A DNA stretch of 64,000 bases from Liolophura sinensis (Eukaryota > Mollusca > Polyplacophora > Chitonida > Chitonidae), in NCBI RefSeq assembly GCF_032854445.1, contig NC_088306.1:9758193-9822192 (forward strand), given 5' to 3'. Each line of letters opens with the position of its first letter. Within the stretch, counting starts at the first letter, position 1. Under the pieces are notes generated by a model that had not been told where the DNA came from, searched no databases, and saw nothing but the letters and a program-made list of their open reading frames with translations. The translations under genes and the position numbers were made by a program. Below, piece by piece: positions 35,300 through 50,200 of this stretch.

Positions 35300-37340
35300 G
35301 ATTTCAGCCTACTGAATTGGCACATAAATATTGAAGGATGCTCATGTGACAGAGCACGTATATTCGTCCAATCAGAATAATGTGATTTGTCCCCATTAAA
35401 TCCGGATGTGAGTGGGAAGTGTCAGCGGAAAGCCTTCAGTACCATAAACTTCTCGTCACCTATTCTACAACATAAGCGTAACGAATCATATTCCAGTTTA
35501 ATAAAGAATTTTAGGGAATATGGCGATATTTTTAAGGCGAATGCAATTTTGTACGACCTCATAAAATAGGAACCGTTAAGTGTCGAATGTTCAAATACAC
35601 GAGCATGGAGAGCAAAATTAAATCAGCGAGGACAGTGTAATAATTTGCAAATGGCTTCAAACATTACCTTGCCCATGATGCAAGCAATGTCCTAACATGT
35701 GGTCCTCCTGCATGTCGTAACAGTTGACTTCATAATTCAGTTTTTAGTCGGTTTCTCTTGCGATGATGTACATAGTTGAATCCTTAAAAGGCATTTTAAG
35801 ATTATTGTATTATGATTTTCTCCTATGTTAGATGATTTAATTATTCGCTCATACATTTGTTCATTCACTCTACATTCATTCACTGTACATAATGCTATTT
35901 TTTACTCCAAGTACAGGTAGCTTATACTTTTATTTATTTTAAAGGCTATATATTCCTAGATAATAATAGACTTATTTTAACCGTTTAAATAAAGGTTTAA
36001 CGATTTAAACCTGTGAACACGTATCATATCATTTTGGTGAGGAGTATGATTACACTAATATATATGTTGTATATGTATATATACAGCAAATCAGCCTTAT
36101 TTGGTTGCCTGATTTATTGTAATTTTTTTGCATGTGCCGTAACATGTTACACTTTACATTCCAGTTTAGTAACAGTACATTTTGAAACAATCATTTTTTG
36201 TCTTTGTTGTTGTCTTTGTTTGCGTATGCAGATACCCCATGTTTTCTCGGCAGTATTCTTGTCGATCAAGACCACCTTGTTCTGCAGTAATTTTTCAAAC
36301 TGTCTCACCCTAACTGAAGTAAGTAACATGAAGTAAACTAAGCCTTTTCCCTTGCGAGATTACGAAGAGAGCCAGAATTAAATTTCCGTCGTTGTTTGTT
36401 CCAAATGACGCATATCTGTTAAACTGTATCTTGAAGCATTACACTAAAACAACTGGTCCTTAGTCCGGCCGACTGAATAAAACTGGCTCCTTGGCTCAAA
36501 TGTAATGCTCGTAACCTTCCTGCATAATAGACGACATGAAATACAGCCGGTCCACTGTCTCTACCACAGATGGTTTGACCATCTGGATCATGTGAAGACA
36601 TTGGGAGTTGAATGAAATAATTATATGGGCTCTGAATCTTGGTTCATTTTGCTCTGGCATTTTGTTCCACAGTAAATCATGAAACAGCGACATGCAAATT
36701 TGTAATCTCTCTTATTTCCTTTCATTGTCTTCACTGTGCTCATTGTGTTCTGAATTGTTTGTATTTAATAAGATTTCAACAAAAAACTGATGGCCACACC
36801 AAGCTGTCACACTATATCGATAATCCTGGAAGAGGGCAAATGGGGGTTGAAGAACTCGTTTATCTCCCTTCCAGTGAATTAACTTGTCCAATCAAAGGTT
36901 GGACTGTTGTTGTTGTATACCCTTTGACAAAACTGGATCAGACAAGTTGTTTTCAGCAGCTCTACAGTTTCTTGACGGACCTAGTATATCTATGGTAAGG
37001 GCAGAGCTTTATTGAATACAAGGAGTTTCAGTAATGCTTTCGTCGAAGAATACTACCACAAGTTCTTATATGCTTAAATATGTGTTTAAATCGAAGATTT
37101 CACTTCAGAATTCTGCGTCAGATACATGTTCAAGAAAATCTCAGGAGCTATAACTAGGTTACGATGATACATAAAGGCCCTCTGACGACCATCAGAGTTT
37201 ACTACAGTCCTATGCGATACGGTGATTCCAGAGGGCTTATATTGCCGCTGAAGGTTTTACGTATGGATCAAACTATTTCTTTTTGCTAAGTTTGCTGACT
37301 ATTGCTTTTAGGTGCCCGCCCACGTATTGTTTATGAGTGC
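35300..37340. other. Unique AT-rich DNA, no gene seen
   Basis: Open frames up to 119 codons (36639-36998) show no family resemblance, no splice support and no composition shift. Confidence 0.55.
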
Positions 37341-37349
37341 CCAATGGCT

Positions 37350-37935
37350 AGCTTACCTGTCCAGCTTATCTGTTCTCGCAGCGTTCTCGCAGCGTAGCTT
37401 AACTACCTATCCAATGCGTTGTTCACGCTCCCAGCTTACACGTCCAACGCGTCGCTCACGCGCCTAGCTTACCTGTCCAATGCGACGTTCTCGCTCCTAG
37501 GTTGCCTGTCCGAGGCAGCGTTCTCGCTCCTAGCCTAGCTGTCTCAGACAACGTTCTCATTCCCAGCTTACCTGTCCAATGCGACGTTCTTGTTCCTAGC
37601 TATGCTATCTAAAACGACCTTCCCACTCTTAGCCTAGTTGTCTAAGGCCTTCTCACTCCTAGTTTACTCTTTAAGGCGATGTCTTTGCATCTAGTATAAC
37701 TGTCTAAAGCGACGTTCTCGCCCCTAGCTTAGCCGTCTGAGGCAACTTCTCGCTCCTAGCTTAGCTAAGAAGGCGTTCTCACTCCCAGCTTAGCTAAGAA
37801 AGCGTTCTCACTCCCAGCTAAGCTGTCTAAGGCGACGTTCTCACTCCCAGTTTGGCTGTCTAAGGCGACGTTCTCACTCCTAGCTTAGCTGTCTAAGACG
37901 ACTTTCTCATTCCTAGCTTACCTGTCTAGGATGAC
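37350..37935. repeat. ~33-bp minisatellite, about 17 copies
   Basis: Unit built on 'gcgacgttctcactcctagc' plus 'ttagctgtctaag'. Divergent at the left end, more uniform at the right. Confidence 0.88.
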
Positions 37936-37999
37936 GTGGCACCGGCTTTCCGTACATTATCCCGCGGGATCATTACGACGGGAAATGTTCTTGACCCAC

Positions 38000-38248
38000 G
38001 TGTATGACTGTTGCTGCCTTGATTGGCGCTCAGCACGGAGATCATGAAAACCGGACTGGTTTGCCCGGTGTCAGGTCAATTTGACTGGGTATGGTGTCAT
38101 GCCTGGTGTCTTAGGCATGATACTTCAGTTAAGGCAGCACTTTGACGCCATGGACTCACTATATGCACACACACCTGATGACTCCCATCATCGTATGACT
38201 GAAAACCTGTTAAGTACGGCGTAAAACCTTAAGCATACATGCAAAACA
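38000..38248 (+). mobile_element. SINE family 3
   Basis: 'ggcgctcagcacggagatca', 'ggtgtcttaggcatgatact' and tail 'ctgttaagtacggcgtaaaa'. Confidence 0.65.
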
Positions 38249-38333
38249 CATGCATACGTTTATGACTGTCCACCGTACTGAGAATGAAAGTACGGCATGA
38301 TGGATACCGTGCACAACTTCAGATCATGAACCA

Positions 38334-38671
38334 GAGTGAGTGAGTGCTTGGGGTTTAACACCGTACTTAACAATTTTTCAGTCATATGACGACGAAGGAA
38401 TCATTAGGGTGCATGTACGTGTAATGTGCCTCCTTGTTACAGGACGGATTTCCACCCCTTTTTATTTAGTGCTGCTTCACTGAGACGACTTACCGAAGGC
38501 AAGTAAGCTGCCCTGCCTGAGCCATTATACTGATACAGGTCAACCAGTCGTTGCACTATCCCCTTTATGCTGAACGCCAAGCGAGGAAGTTACAACTTCC
38601 TCTTTTAAAGTCTTAGGTGTGACTCGACCCAGGATTGATCCTGGATCTACCGGTCCCGAAGCGGACGCTCT
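38334..38671 (-). mobile_element. SINE family 2, full length
   Basis: Head on the minus strand includes 'agagcgtccgcttcgggacc', clearly tRNA-like. Target repeat 'agatcatgaacca' versus 'agatcatcaacca' (one mismatch). Confidence 0.92.
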
Positions 38672-38721
38672 AGATCATCAACCATTTGAGTCACACGGTG
38701 GGAGGCCGACAAAAGAGTCCT

Positions 38722-38838
38722 TCAGTTAGAAGTTACAAGATGAAACTTGTAATTTCTAACTTCAAATTATAATTAGTTTACCTATTCTAGTTTGAAGTAA
38801 CAAGCTAAACTTGTAATTTCTAACTAAAGGAGTCTGAT
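38722..38838. mobile_element. Small palindromic TIR element
   Basis: 'ccttcagttagaagttacaa' at left and inverted 'cctttagttagaaattacaa' at right; about 117 bp. Confidence 0.7.
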
Positions 38839-38924
38839 AGCTTTGATTCAAACACAAAAATGTGTGGATATGTTCATATCTACACATATAAGTAAGTGAT
38901 TCTACATTTACTATTTACCCTGTC

Positions 38925-39195
38925 ATCTGAACCGTCTGCCTGGATCAAACATCGGGTGGGGTCATACCAAGGACTTTAAAAATGGTACTTATTACTGCTT
39001 CGCTTGGCGCTCAGTACTGAGAGGTTAGTCAGGACTGGAAACTGGAAAGGAAACAGGACTGGTTTTCCCCGTGTCAATATAATTTCATTGGGTGTGGGTG
39101 TCATGTCTGGTGTCTTAGGCATGATATTTCAGTGGCAGCAGCACTTTGGCGGCATGGACTCGCCCTTTCACAAGAAGACAATATAGGTACTCACA
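38925..39195 (+). mobile_element. SINE family 3, 3'-truncated
   Basis: Shares 'tggtgtcttaggcatgatat' and 'cttggcgctcagtactgaga' with the copies at 30.2 and 38.0 kb. Confidence 0.6.
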
Positions 39196-39348
39196 CCTAG
39201 TGACCTACAGCCTTGAGTTCGGAATAATGGTGTGCGTTTTCCCGCGCATTGGTGCCTTGGTTCCTTGAATTCACCATTATTTGTTTCTTTACTACTTTGC
39301 TTGTTTGGGATTCATCGTCTCTTTCATTATTTTGGTCATATCACGACG

Positions 39349-39592
39349 TGGGGCCTCCAAGACCGAAGGGTTAGCACGCCAGCGCAATAACCCAAGAGCC
39401 TCCAACCAATGCGGTCGCTGTGAATTCAAGTCCAGTTCTTGTTGACTTTCTCTCCGGTCGTAAGTGGGAAGGTTTGCCAGCAACCTGCGTATGGGCTTGG
39501 GTTTTCCCCCGGGCTCTGACAAGTTTCTTCCCACCATAATGCTCGCCGCCATCGAATAAGTGAAAGTACGGCGTAAAACAATAAAAATAAAA
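39349..39592 (+). mobile_element. SINE family 1, full length
   Basis: Target repeat 'catatcac' on both sides (39337-39344 and 39593-39600). Confidence 0.92.
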
Positions 39593-39599
39593 CATATCA

Positions 39600-41015
39600 C
39601 CACATTGCCTCCTTGTAGCCGTCTTCCTACCGGCAAAGTCGATAGCTACTATCATTATCGGAACACGTCGATTCAAATTTGCTGTTAACGATATGCATGT
39701 CAAAACGAGGCTCATGAAACATCACTTTACAATATCCCATGAAAACACATAGAGTGGGAAAGAGAAAAATCTCTCTTCGGGCACTCGTTAATTTTATCTC
39801 GAAAGTTCGCCACACATGTAGATCCTTATAACAAATGCGGTATTATTCTGATATCAAGTCATTAACACGTGGTACATATACCGCCTAATATGTAAGCCAG
39901 TACAAGTAATTTACCAAAACACACAGAAAACTTCTAATATATTTTTAATACATTTCCCGAGACCTTTTTTCTGGAGCGGTATTTTTTTCTCTTTTTGATT
40001 TATTTACTTACGTTTTGGTTTTCTGTTATCGCACATGTACCATTGCTTTGTGCCATCGTGCCATCGTGTCATCGTGCCATATCATCGTGCCATCGCTTCG
40101 CGGGGATGGATTATCACCACTTGATCAATAACTTGATTAAATAAAGAAAAAAAGATGTGTGAAATACATGTGGAAGTGAGTGTAATGTTTGTGAAATGTT
40201 ACCTTTTCTGTTCCTTAAACTGACACCACCGTAAGTAAATTAAATAATAACTATTATCACTGAAATTCAAACAAAATTTACCAGAACTTGTTCTGTTCCT
40301 GAAAATGAAACCAGTGTTGTTTGTTTATTCACCAATATAATATACAAAACATAAGATTCACATAAACATATAGAAACATACTGGCGGGAATAAAGCTCCA
40401 TGGAGCTTGCTCTATCCAATTAACATACAATTTGTATATAATACAGGCATGTGAACTATGGCGATTATAAACATCGTGATTATCTGTTCCTGTGAAAAGA
40501 GTAAATAAATAAATAATATATACAGGTGCTGTATATAGTAACGACTATCAGGTATATTATTGTGTGTTAGACTAAACGGAGAATAAGTGCCAGCATATAC
40601 GATTTCAGTTTAGATTTGAATAAGGAAATTGACTGGATATTGCGTAAGTATGAAGGCAGTTTGTTTCATTCTCGAGGGCCAGCTACTTTAAGTGAACGAT
40701 AGGACAGATTACTTTTACAGGGGGTTCGATACAGATCTAATGGCCGATGTGTTATGCCAAAGTAACGTACGTCAATGTTTTTAATAATGTAATTATTAAA
40801 GCTAGGTGGTAGTACTTCGGGGTGATAAAAAAATTTATGCATTATCATACTAGTAGAAAAAATGTTCAGTTAAGATAAGGACAGAATTTCAAGGGTACAA
40901 AAAAGTGAATTAAGTTAATGTAAGTTAATCAAATAATAATTATTATTATAACGTAATAGTTAAGAAATAGGAATCAATAATTTATAGGTAATACATTGTT
41001 TTATATTTTACTCAG
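39600..41015. other. Flank upstream of the sulfotransferase gene
   Basis: Low-complexity 'gtgccatc' words near 40.05 kb. The expected 5' non-coding exon and promoter of the sulfotransferase should lie here but cannot be placed. Confidence 0.5.
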
Positions 41016-41059
41016 ATCTATTAGACTTGTCGGTCGACTTCTTGCTTACCGCGAAACTC

Positions 41060-43834
<2,775 letters not shown>

Positions 43835-44116
43835 CCGCACTCATTTGTGACTTGAACATGTGTTCCCGCTTAAAAGATCGAAAATGAAAATGTTGAAATA
43901 TATGGAATGTGTTGACTTCGTTGATTTTTCGAGTATAAATCTTTGATCTGTCTAATGGCCAAACTTTCCCGCGGGGAAACTCTGGTCTAGAAGTTGTGTG
44001 GTCTATTGTCCATTTCAGCCTTTGTCACGACGTCCGATTTCTGTTCAAACTGCTAACGTAATGCTCATAAAGCAAAAAAGACCAATAGTCACTTGGAACC
44101 GGGGTCGCCATTTCGA

Positions 44117-44270
44117 GTTTTATTTATTTATTTAATTGGTGTTCTACGCCGTACTCATTTTACGCATACCGTGGAGGCCAGCATTATGGTGGGAGGGAAT
44201 CGGGCAAAACCCGGCGGAACCAACGATCATCTGCAGGTTGCTTGCAGACCTTCTCACGCACGGCCATTGC
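44117..44270 (-). mobile_element. SINE family 1, 5'-truncated
   Basis: Tail to body ('ggttgcttgcagaccttctc'), about 280 bases after the sulfotransferase stop. Confidence 0.85.
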
Positions 44271-44714
44271 GGATTTTAAGGTTTCCCACTGTACCCTGAC
44301 CATGCTAAATTACACTTGATAATGCACAGCAAAACCGATACATTACGGAAAGTTGTAATATTTGTGTAGCCCGCGTCTTTCCTATTAGTACGCTTATCAG
44401 TTTTTTGTTTTTGTTTTTTTTTTTTTTACTATCATTTCAATATACTCTTATATATTATTGTAAACATGTTATAAGTGCCGCCACTCTGGCTTTCTCCATA
44501 GAAAAACCGGTCGACATATGTAACTAAAATGCTTAAGCACAGCGTCAAATCAGATAACTGAATGAATGAACTCAAGCCAAGGGTTTTTGACCTGGCATTT
44601 CAGTGAGTCCGCGTGCGCTGTAAACATGTCACTAAGACACCAACCTGCTCCAAAGACACACTGCGAATATTCCACCAAAATAATATGGAAAGCATTGCTA
44701 AGGCCTTAAGAAAA

Positions 44715-44866
44715 CTAGATCTAGAATCTGTTTCATTCTTCGCAGCTTGGCTTTCAGAATTACAGATCTGAACTCTTCCATTTACTAACCTGGAACTCGG
44801 TGATTCCGAGTGTGCTGCCCTCAACATGTGAAAGCTGTACGCTACAAAAACATGTTTCCTGTAATT
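44715..44866. repeat. Solo arm of the 53.8-54.4 kb element
   Basis: 'gaatctgtttcattcttc' through 'actaacctggaactcggtga' and 'gtacgctacaaaaacatgtt' matches the inverted right arm at 54.3 kb more closely than the left. Confidence 0.65.
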
Positions 44867-45010
44867 CAGTAGTATTTTTGTTTCTAGTAACGATCTCAAA
44901 ATGATGTCTTATGCAGTAGTTCTGTGTTATCATGTCACTTCATGGAGTGAATGGGTAAAGTATACGTCTCAGCTTGGGCCGCGCAATCTGCTAGCAACAT
45001 GTTTGTTTGG

Positions 45011-45340
45011 AGTGAGTGCTTGGGGTTTAACGTCGTACTTAACAATTGTTCAGTCATATGACGACGAAAGAATCCTTAGAGTGTATGTAATGTGCCTCCT
45101 TGTTGTAGGACGGATTTCCACCACTCTTATCTAGTGCTGCTTCACTCAGACGCCTTACCGAAGGCAAGTAAGCTGCCCGCCGAAGCCATTATACTGACAC
45201 GGGTCAACCAGTCGTTGCACTATCCCCTTCATGCTGAACGCCAAGCGAGGAGGTCACAACTTCCTCTTTTGAAGTCGTATGTTTGACTCGACCCAGGATT
45301 GACCCTGGATCTGCCGCTCCCGAAGCGGATGCTCTACCCA
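45011..45340 (-). mobile_element. SINE family 2, full length
   Basis: Head 'gtagagcatccgcttcggga' (minus) with A-box-like features; tail 'ttggggtttaacgtcgtact'. Confidence 0.88.
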
Positions 45341-45960
45341 CTTTTTTGAAAGGATAAAATTCTCAAGACGGCTGCCTCGATTCACACCAGCCATTTGTGC
45401 AGTACTGTCGCTGTTCTACATGTTATTCGGTGAAATCTCATTAAAATAATAAAGTATGATACTTTTGGGAAGCTTGACTATCCTGCTTTCGATTGAAATA
45501 TGTTTTAGCCAGGTGCTGTCTTGTCCTTTAAGCTCTCGTGTAGGTCTATGCCCAGCTTTACGATTCTGAAAGTGAAAGGCAGGCACCATATATGCGCGGC
45601 CACCACCTTCCTCAATGAGTCTGGAGGAAACCCAGAAATGTGTACAAATGGCCACGAATTTCGCGAAATGTACAAAACACAATTCTACTTGGAAACTCAT
45701 CCAGTCATCCAAGAACCGAGGGAAACTCTGATATGGTAACATGTATACACACAGAATAAAATATTTTGAACATACTGAAACCACTTGTATTTATATCCAG
45801 AAAATGTAAATTGATGATTTCATTGAGAGTCTTAAATATCCAACAACTATTATAATACATATTGCACTCATGTCTCAAAGATCCACTTTAGGCACAAACG
45901 GCATTTCATAATTGTTCATTCATAGAAAGCAAAATTGTGAAATTAACACTGAATACCTCA

Positions 45961-47228
45961 TTATTTTTCAGACATGATAGATTTCCAGACGGCCCCAATA
46001 TGCCGTGGTGGTCCAAATAAGGAACTTTGACCAAGGGTCACTGGGACTGTCTGAACAGTGAGTAGGTTGTGAGAACTCTTGCTAGCAAATACCATGCGTC
46101 TGGCCGATTCCAGAGCAGATGCCGGCATGAGCTGCTCCATGTCGTTCAGATCGATAGCACTGGCTACAGTCTCCAACGAGGACAAGCGATGGAGAGGGTC
46201 ATCAGCATTTATAGACACGTCTGCCACATGGTTGTTGCCAGTGGATAGCCCAACTAGTGGACTAACCCTACCAGAGGCAGTCCTAGGTCCATGGTTCTCC
46301 TTGTACCGAGCGCTTTTTCTAAGACGGCCTCTCCTTTCAGAACTCACCATATCTTCTGAACTTTTCCGTTTCTCAGGAAGTCGTTGTCTGCCCCTTTTTT
46401 CTGCCGGTTCAATGGAAGTTCCAGACCGCAGTGTCTTGCAGGCTCTGCCCTGAGTACGTTTCTCTTTCTTCGCCTGCTTTTCCACCCTTTTTTGTTTCCT
46501 TAGAACTTCTTCACCGTCAAACTTTTCTGGTTTCTTTCGGTGTCTGGAAGCTCCAGGTTGTATTGTTTTGCAAACTCTATTCAACTGTCTCCTTTCTTCT
46601 TTCTCACTTGAAACTGATTTTCTTGCAACATTATTATGAACCAGAAAATCTTCTTCTCTTGAACACAACTTTTCATCACTCTGCTTTGAGAGTCTCGTTT
46701 CCTCACCCTTTACTGTTGTTTGTTCTGAATACTTACTATCTGCCATACTTTTTAGTTTACAGTTTCTCAGATACTGACTCCGAGTTTGTCGTCTTGAACT
46801 GAATTGCTCACACCGTTCCACCTCTTCAGAACAGATTTCCCTGCTGGTGAGGGAAGTTTTCCTCCCCAGCTGTTTTCTAATTGTCTTCAATGGGGAAACA
46901 GCTGTTTCACACCCATTCTTCAGTTTTTTGCTTTTTTTTTCAACATGCCAACAGGAATCAGATATTCCACTATTCTTAGCACTTCCAGGACTTTTTCCTC
47001 CTAGTTTCCTTCGCCCTTTTGAGGGCGAAAGAATTCCAGTAGAACCTGCACTTCCACGACTTGTCCTCCGCAGAGTTCTTCGTTGCTTTGATGAAGGGTC
47101 ATGGCAAGATGATGGTTTTTGTATGTTTTTATGCTGGGTACTGCAACATTTATAAAACAAAAGTGTCATACTTCTTTTTTTAGGCATACAAAGAAATTTT
47201 CTGTACTTGACTAATACACTCTGGTTTC
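45961..47228 (-). CDS. PIP-box protein last exon, very basic
   Basis: Joined in phase at acceptor ctgtag (47229-47234), it reads GNQSVLVKYRKFLCMPKKRS onward to TAA at 45961. The acceptor has a poor pyrimidine tract because a SINE starts about 17 bases further upstream in the intron. A better acceptor (tgttgcag, about 47132) would change the frame. Confidence 0.75.
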
Positions 47229-50200
47229 CTACAGCCATTAAACTGACCTAGGGGCCTCCGTGGCTCAGTTGGTAAGAGCGCTAGCGCAGCGTAATGACCC
47301 AGGAGCCTCTCACCAATGCGGTTGCTGTGAGTTCAAGTCCAGCTTATGCTGGCTATCTCTCTGGTCGTACATTGGAAGGTCTGCCAGCAACCTACGGGTG
47401 GTTGTGGGTTTCTCCCGGGCTCTGCACGGTTTCCTCCCACCAAAATGCTGGCCGCTATCGTATAAGTGAAATATTCTTAAGTAGGGCATAAAACACCAAT
47501 CAAATAAAAAGATAAATAAATAACCTGACCACGATCATCATAAGTGCAAAATTCTTTAAATCGAAGTTTTCAAAATCAAAGCAGAAGATGGCTAGATAGA
47601 AATAATTTAGAGCTCTCTTGTAGAATCTGAACCTTGACTTAGTATACTGTCTAGGAATGGATTGTAAAATTTTGTTACTGGCTACAAACTGTAACTGAAC
47701 TGTACTTTAATTTAAAGCAAAGAATAAAAAAAACGTCAAACAGATGTGTGAAGGCAGTGCACTACGTCTACTTGTGTGCAACTCCTCATCATTCCAATAC
47801 TCAGATGTACCTGTGCTTCCTTCTGGCTCTGTAAAACCTTCCTCTTGAGCCTCGTCTATGTTGTTTGGCCTTCACCTTCAAACCTGAACAGACCCATGTT
47901 GAAATTTTTTTCAAATTAACCAGAAAACATTATAATATTGTTTCAAAGTTCTGCTTGATGGTTTCACCCTGAAGCCATTGTGCATTTTTAATCCATGATC
48001 ATCCACAGGTTGCATGGTTACCAAAAGTGGCTATGCTTTTTTTTCTTTTTTTTTAGTAAGAGTATTATCCTGTTGAATTTGGTATATTAGTTTAACTTTG
48101 TATATATATTGAATATATATACAAACCATGATCTAATTATTAATACAGGGGTGCCTCCGTGGCTCAGTTGGTTAGCGCGCTAGCGCAGCGTAATGACCCA
48201 GGAGCCTCTCACTAATGTGGTCGCTGTGAGTTCAAGACCAGCCTATGCTGGCTTCCTCTCCGGCCATACGTGAGTTCAAGACCAGCCTATGCTGGCTTCC
48301 TCTCCGGCCGTACGTGAGAATGTTTGCCAAAAATCTGCAGATGGTCGTGGGTTTCCCCTGGGCTGTGCCCGGTCTCCTCCCACCATAATGCTGGTTGCAG
48401 TCGTATAAGTGAAATATTCTCAAGTACGGCGTAAAACACCAATCAAATAAATTCTTAATAAAGCGTTAATGGGTGACTGAGCATCTCCATTCATGATGCC
48501 TGTGACATTGATTTCCCTAACCACTCTATGACCATGTCTTTTGTCACGCAGTCCCACTTGCCATGACTGCAGAAAATTATTTCGACGAGCAAGAAGTTAA
48601 ACATTTCTGTGGATTGCAACAACATTTTGACTCGGGATTGGATTTATAGTGGAAGAAGTGATAATAAAGGTCTCTGTTGCTTTAGAGTGAAGTTAAAAGC
48701 CCACATCGTTACGGACTGACTGGATTTTGGAATTCAGTGTTAATCGAGTTAACATCCTCACAAATCTTACACATAACAAAATGGTATATGAAACAAAATT
48801 TGCAAGAGAGATGAAAGGTTTTGGAACAGAAACATTTGTCAATGCCCCCTTCCCACCCTTGGGTTATTTTTCCTCTTTATTTATCTTCAGACTGCTGCTA
48901 ATGTTGCGAGTTGCCAATTACATCCACATATTGTTGTATTAATGTCGTATAAATTAGACCAAAGAGCTGTATAAGGTACCTAATACCAGCATTTCATGGC
49001 TTGTGAACTGGTTGGATTTTGGAGAGCGCCTGGTGGCACAATATCCACTTGCGTTTGAATGGACGCTGTCTGCATCGCTCACATTGCCCACATCACCTTC
49101 CTTATTCTCAGCGTTTGGATTGTCGGCTGGAAAACAATTAAACACAAGTGTTAAGGGTAGGTAAAGAATTGTTCCTTTGTAGCTTCAGCATTGTATTTGA
49201 GTCTTTATTTACCATATCTGATTGGTGTTTAATGTAGTACTTACTCTAGAATTTCTCAATTATACTATGGCAGTCTAGTTTATGGGTTTGAGGAAACAGG
49301 AGTGCCCAAGGTAAAACCACTGCACTTCCACAGATACCCTTAAGCAACTGTTAAGGCCGCAGCAGATCAGGTTTTGAACCTGCATCCTAATTGGTCAGAG
49401 GCTGAAGGACTGTGGCAAGAGCAACTCATAGCTTTTAATCAGTGTCATCTTTTAAGGAGTGTCAAAAAAATGATCAGATGACCAGTTGGAAGAGTGGTAT
49501 GTCTACAGAAACGTCTTTGTTTAATTGTCTCAGATGATAATATAACCATTAAGTTCATAACATAATCCAGCTCATGATCGTCATTCACAAACAGGTTATG
49601 GGTTTTAACGGAGCCCTGGGGCCAGTTTCATGAAGCATACTTAGTGCTAAGTAGCCCTTAGCTAAGTGGACTTTATATCTCTGTAACATATGTCGTCAGG
49701 GTATTTAAGGGCAAACTTAGCTAAGTGAACTTCATGAAACTGGCCCCTGCCCAATAACTAAAACTAAAAATCCACCTTTTTATTTTGTCCTATCTTAATG
49801 TTTTACTTGGATATGATTTTCCTATTTTTCAATCACCTTTTTCGATCATGTAAAATATATGTTTTTATAACAGAAACAGTTGCTCGAACACAGAAGTAAG
49901 ATCATTTTTCTGTTTTATTTTCATACCCTCTAATAACAATGAATAAAGATTCATTCTGCGTGTAAAATAAAAATTTCAACCTTTGTGGCCTTAAAAGAAG
50001 AATGTTTGCCTGACATTGACTACAGAGAGGAATTATTGACCACTGAGAGTGATATGAGGTTTTACCCTTGGCGGTGCTAGTTGGCTTGTCCCGGTCAGAA
50101 GCCTCCATTTGGCCAGGGTCAATGACAAAGGCTGTATTACACGCAGAACTGTTACTAGTTTGGCGATTTGTGACATGTCCTGAGGTTTGCACACTGGCTC

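Noticed and set aside
45521-45739. 72-codon ORF reading through to 'EPRETLIW' before a gtaaca site
   Set aside because: Both strands are open here, and no acceptor or partner exon fits.
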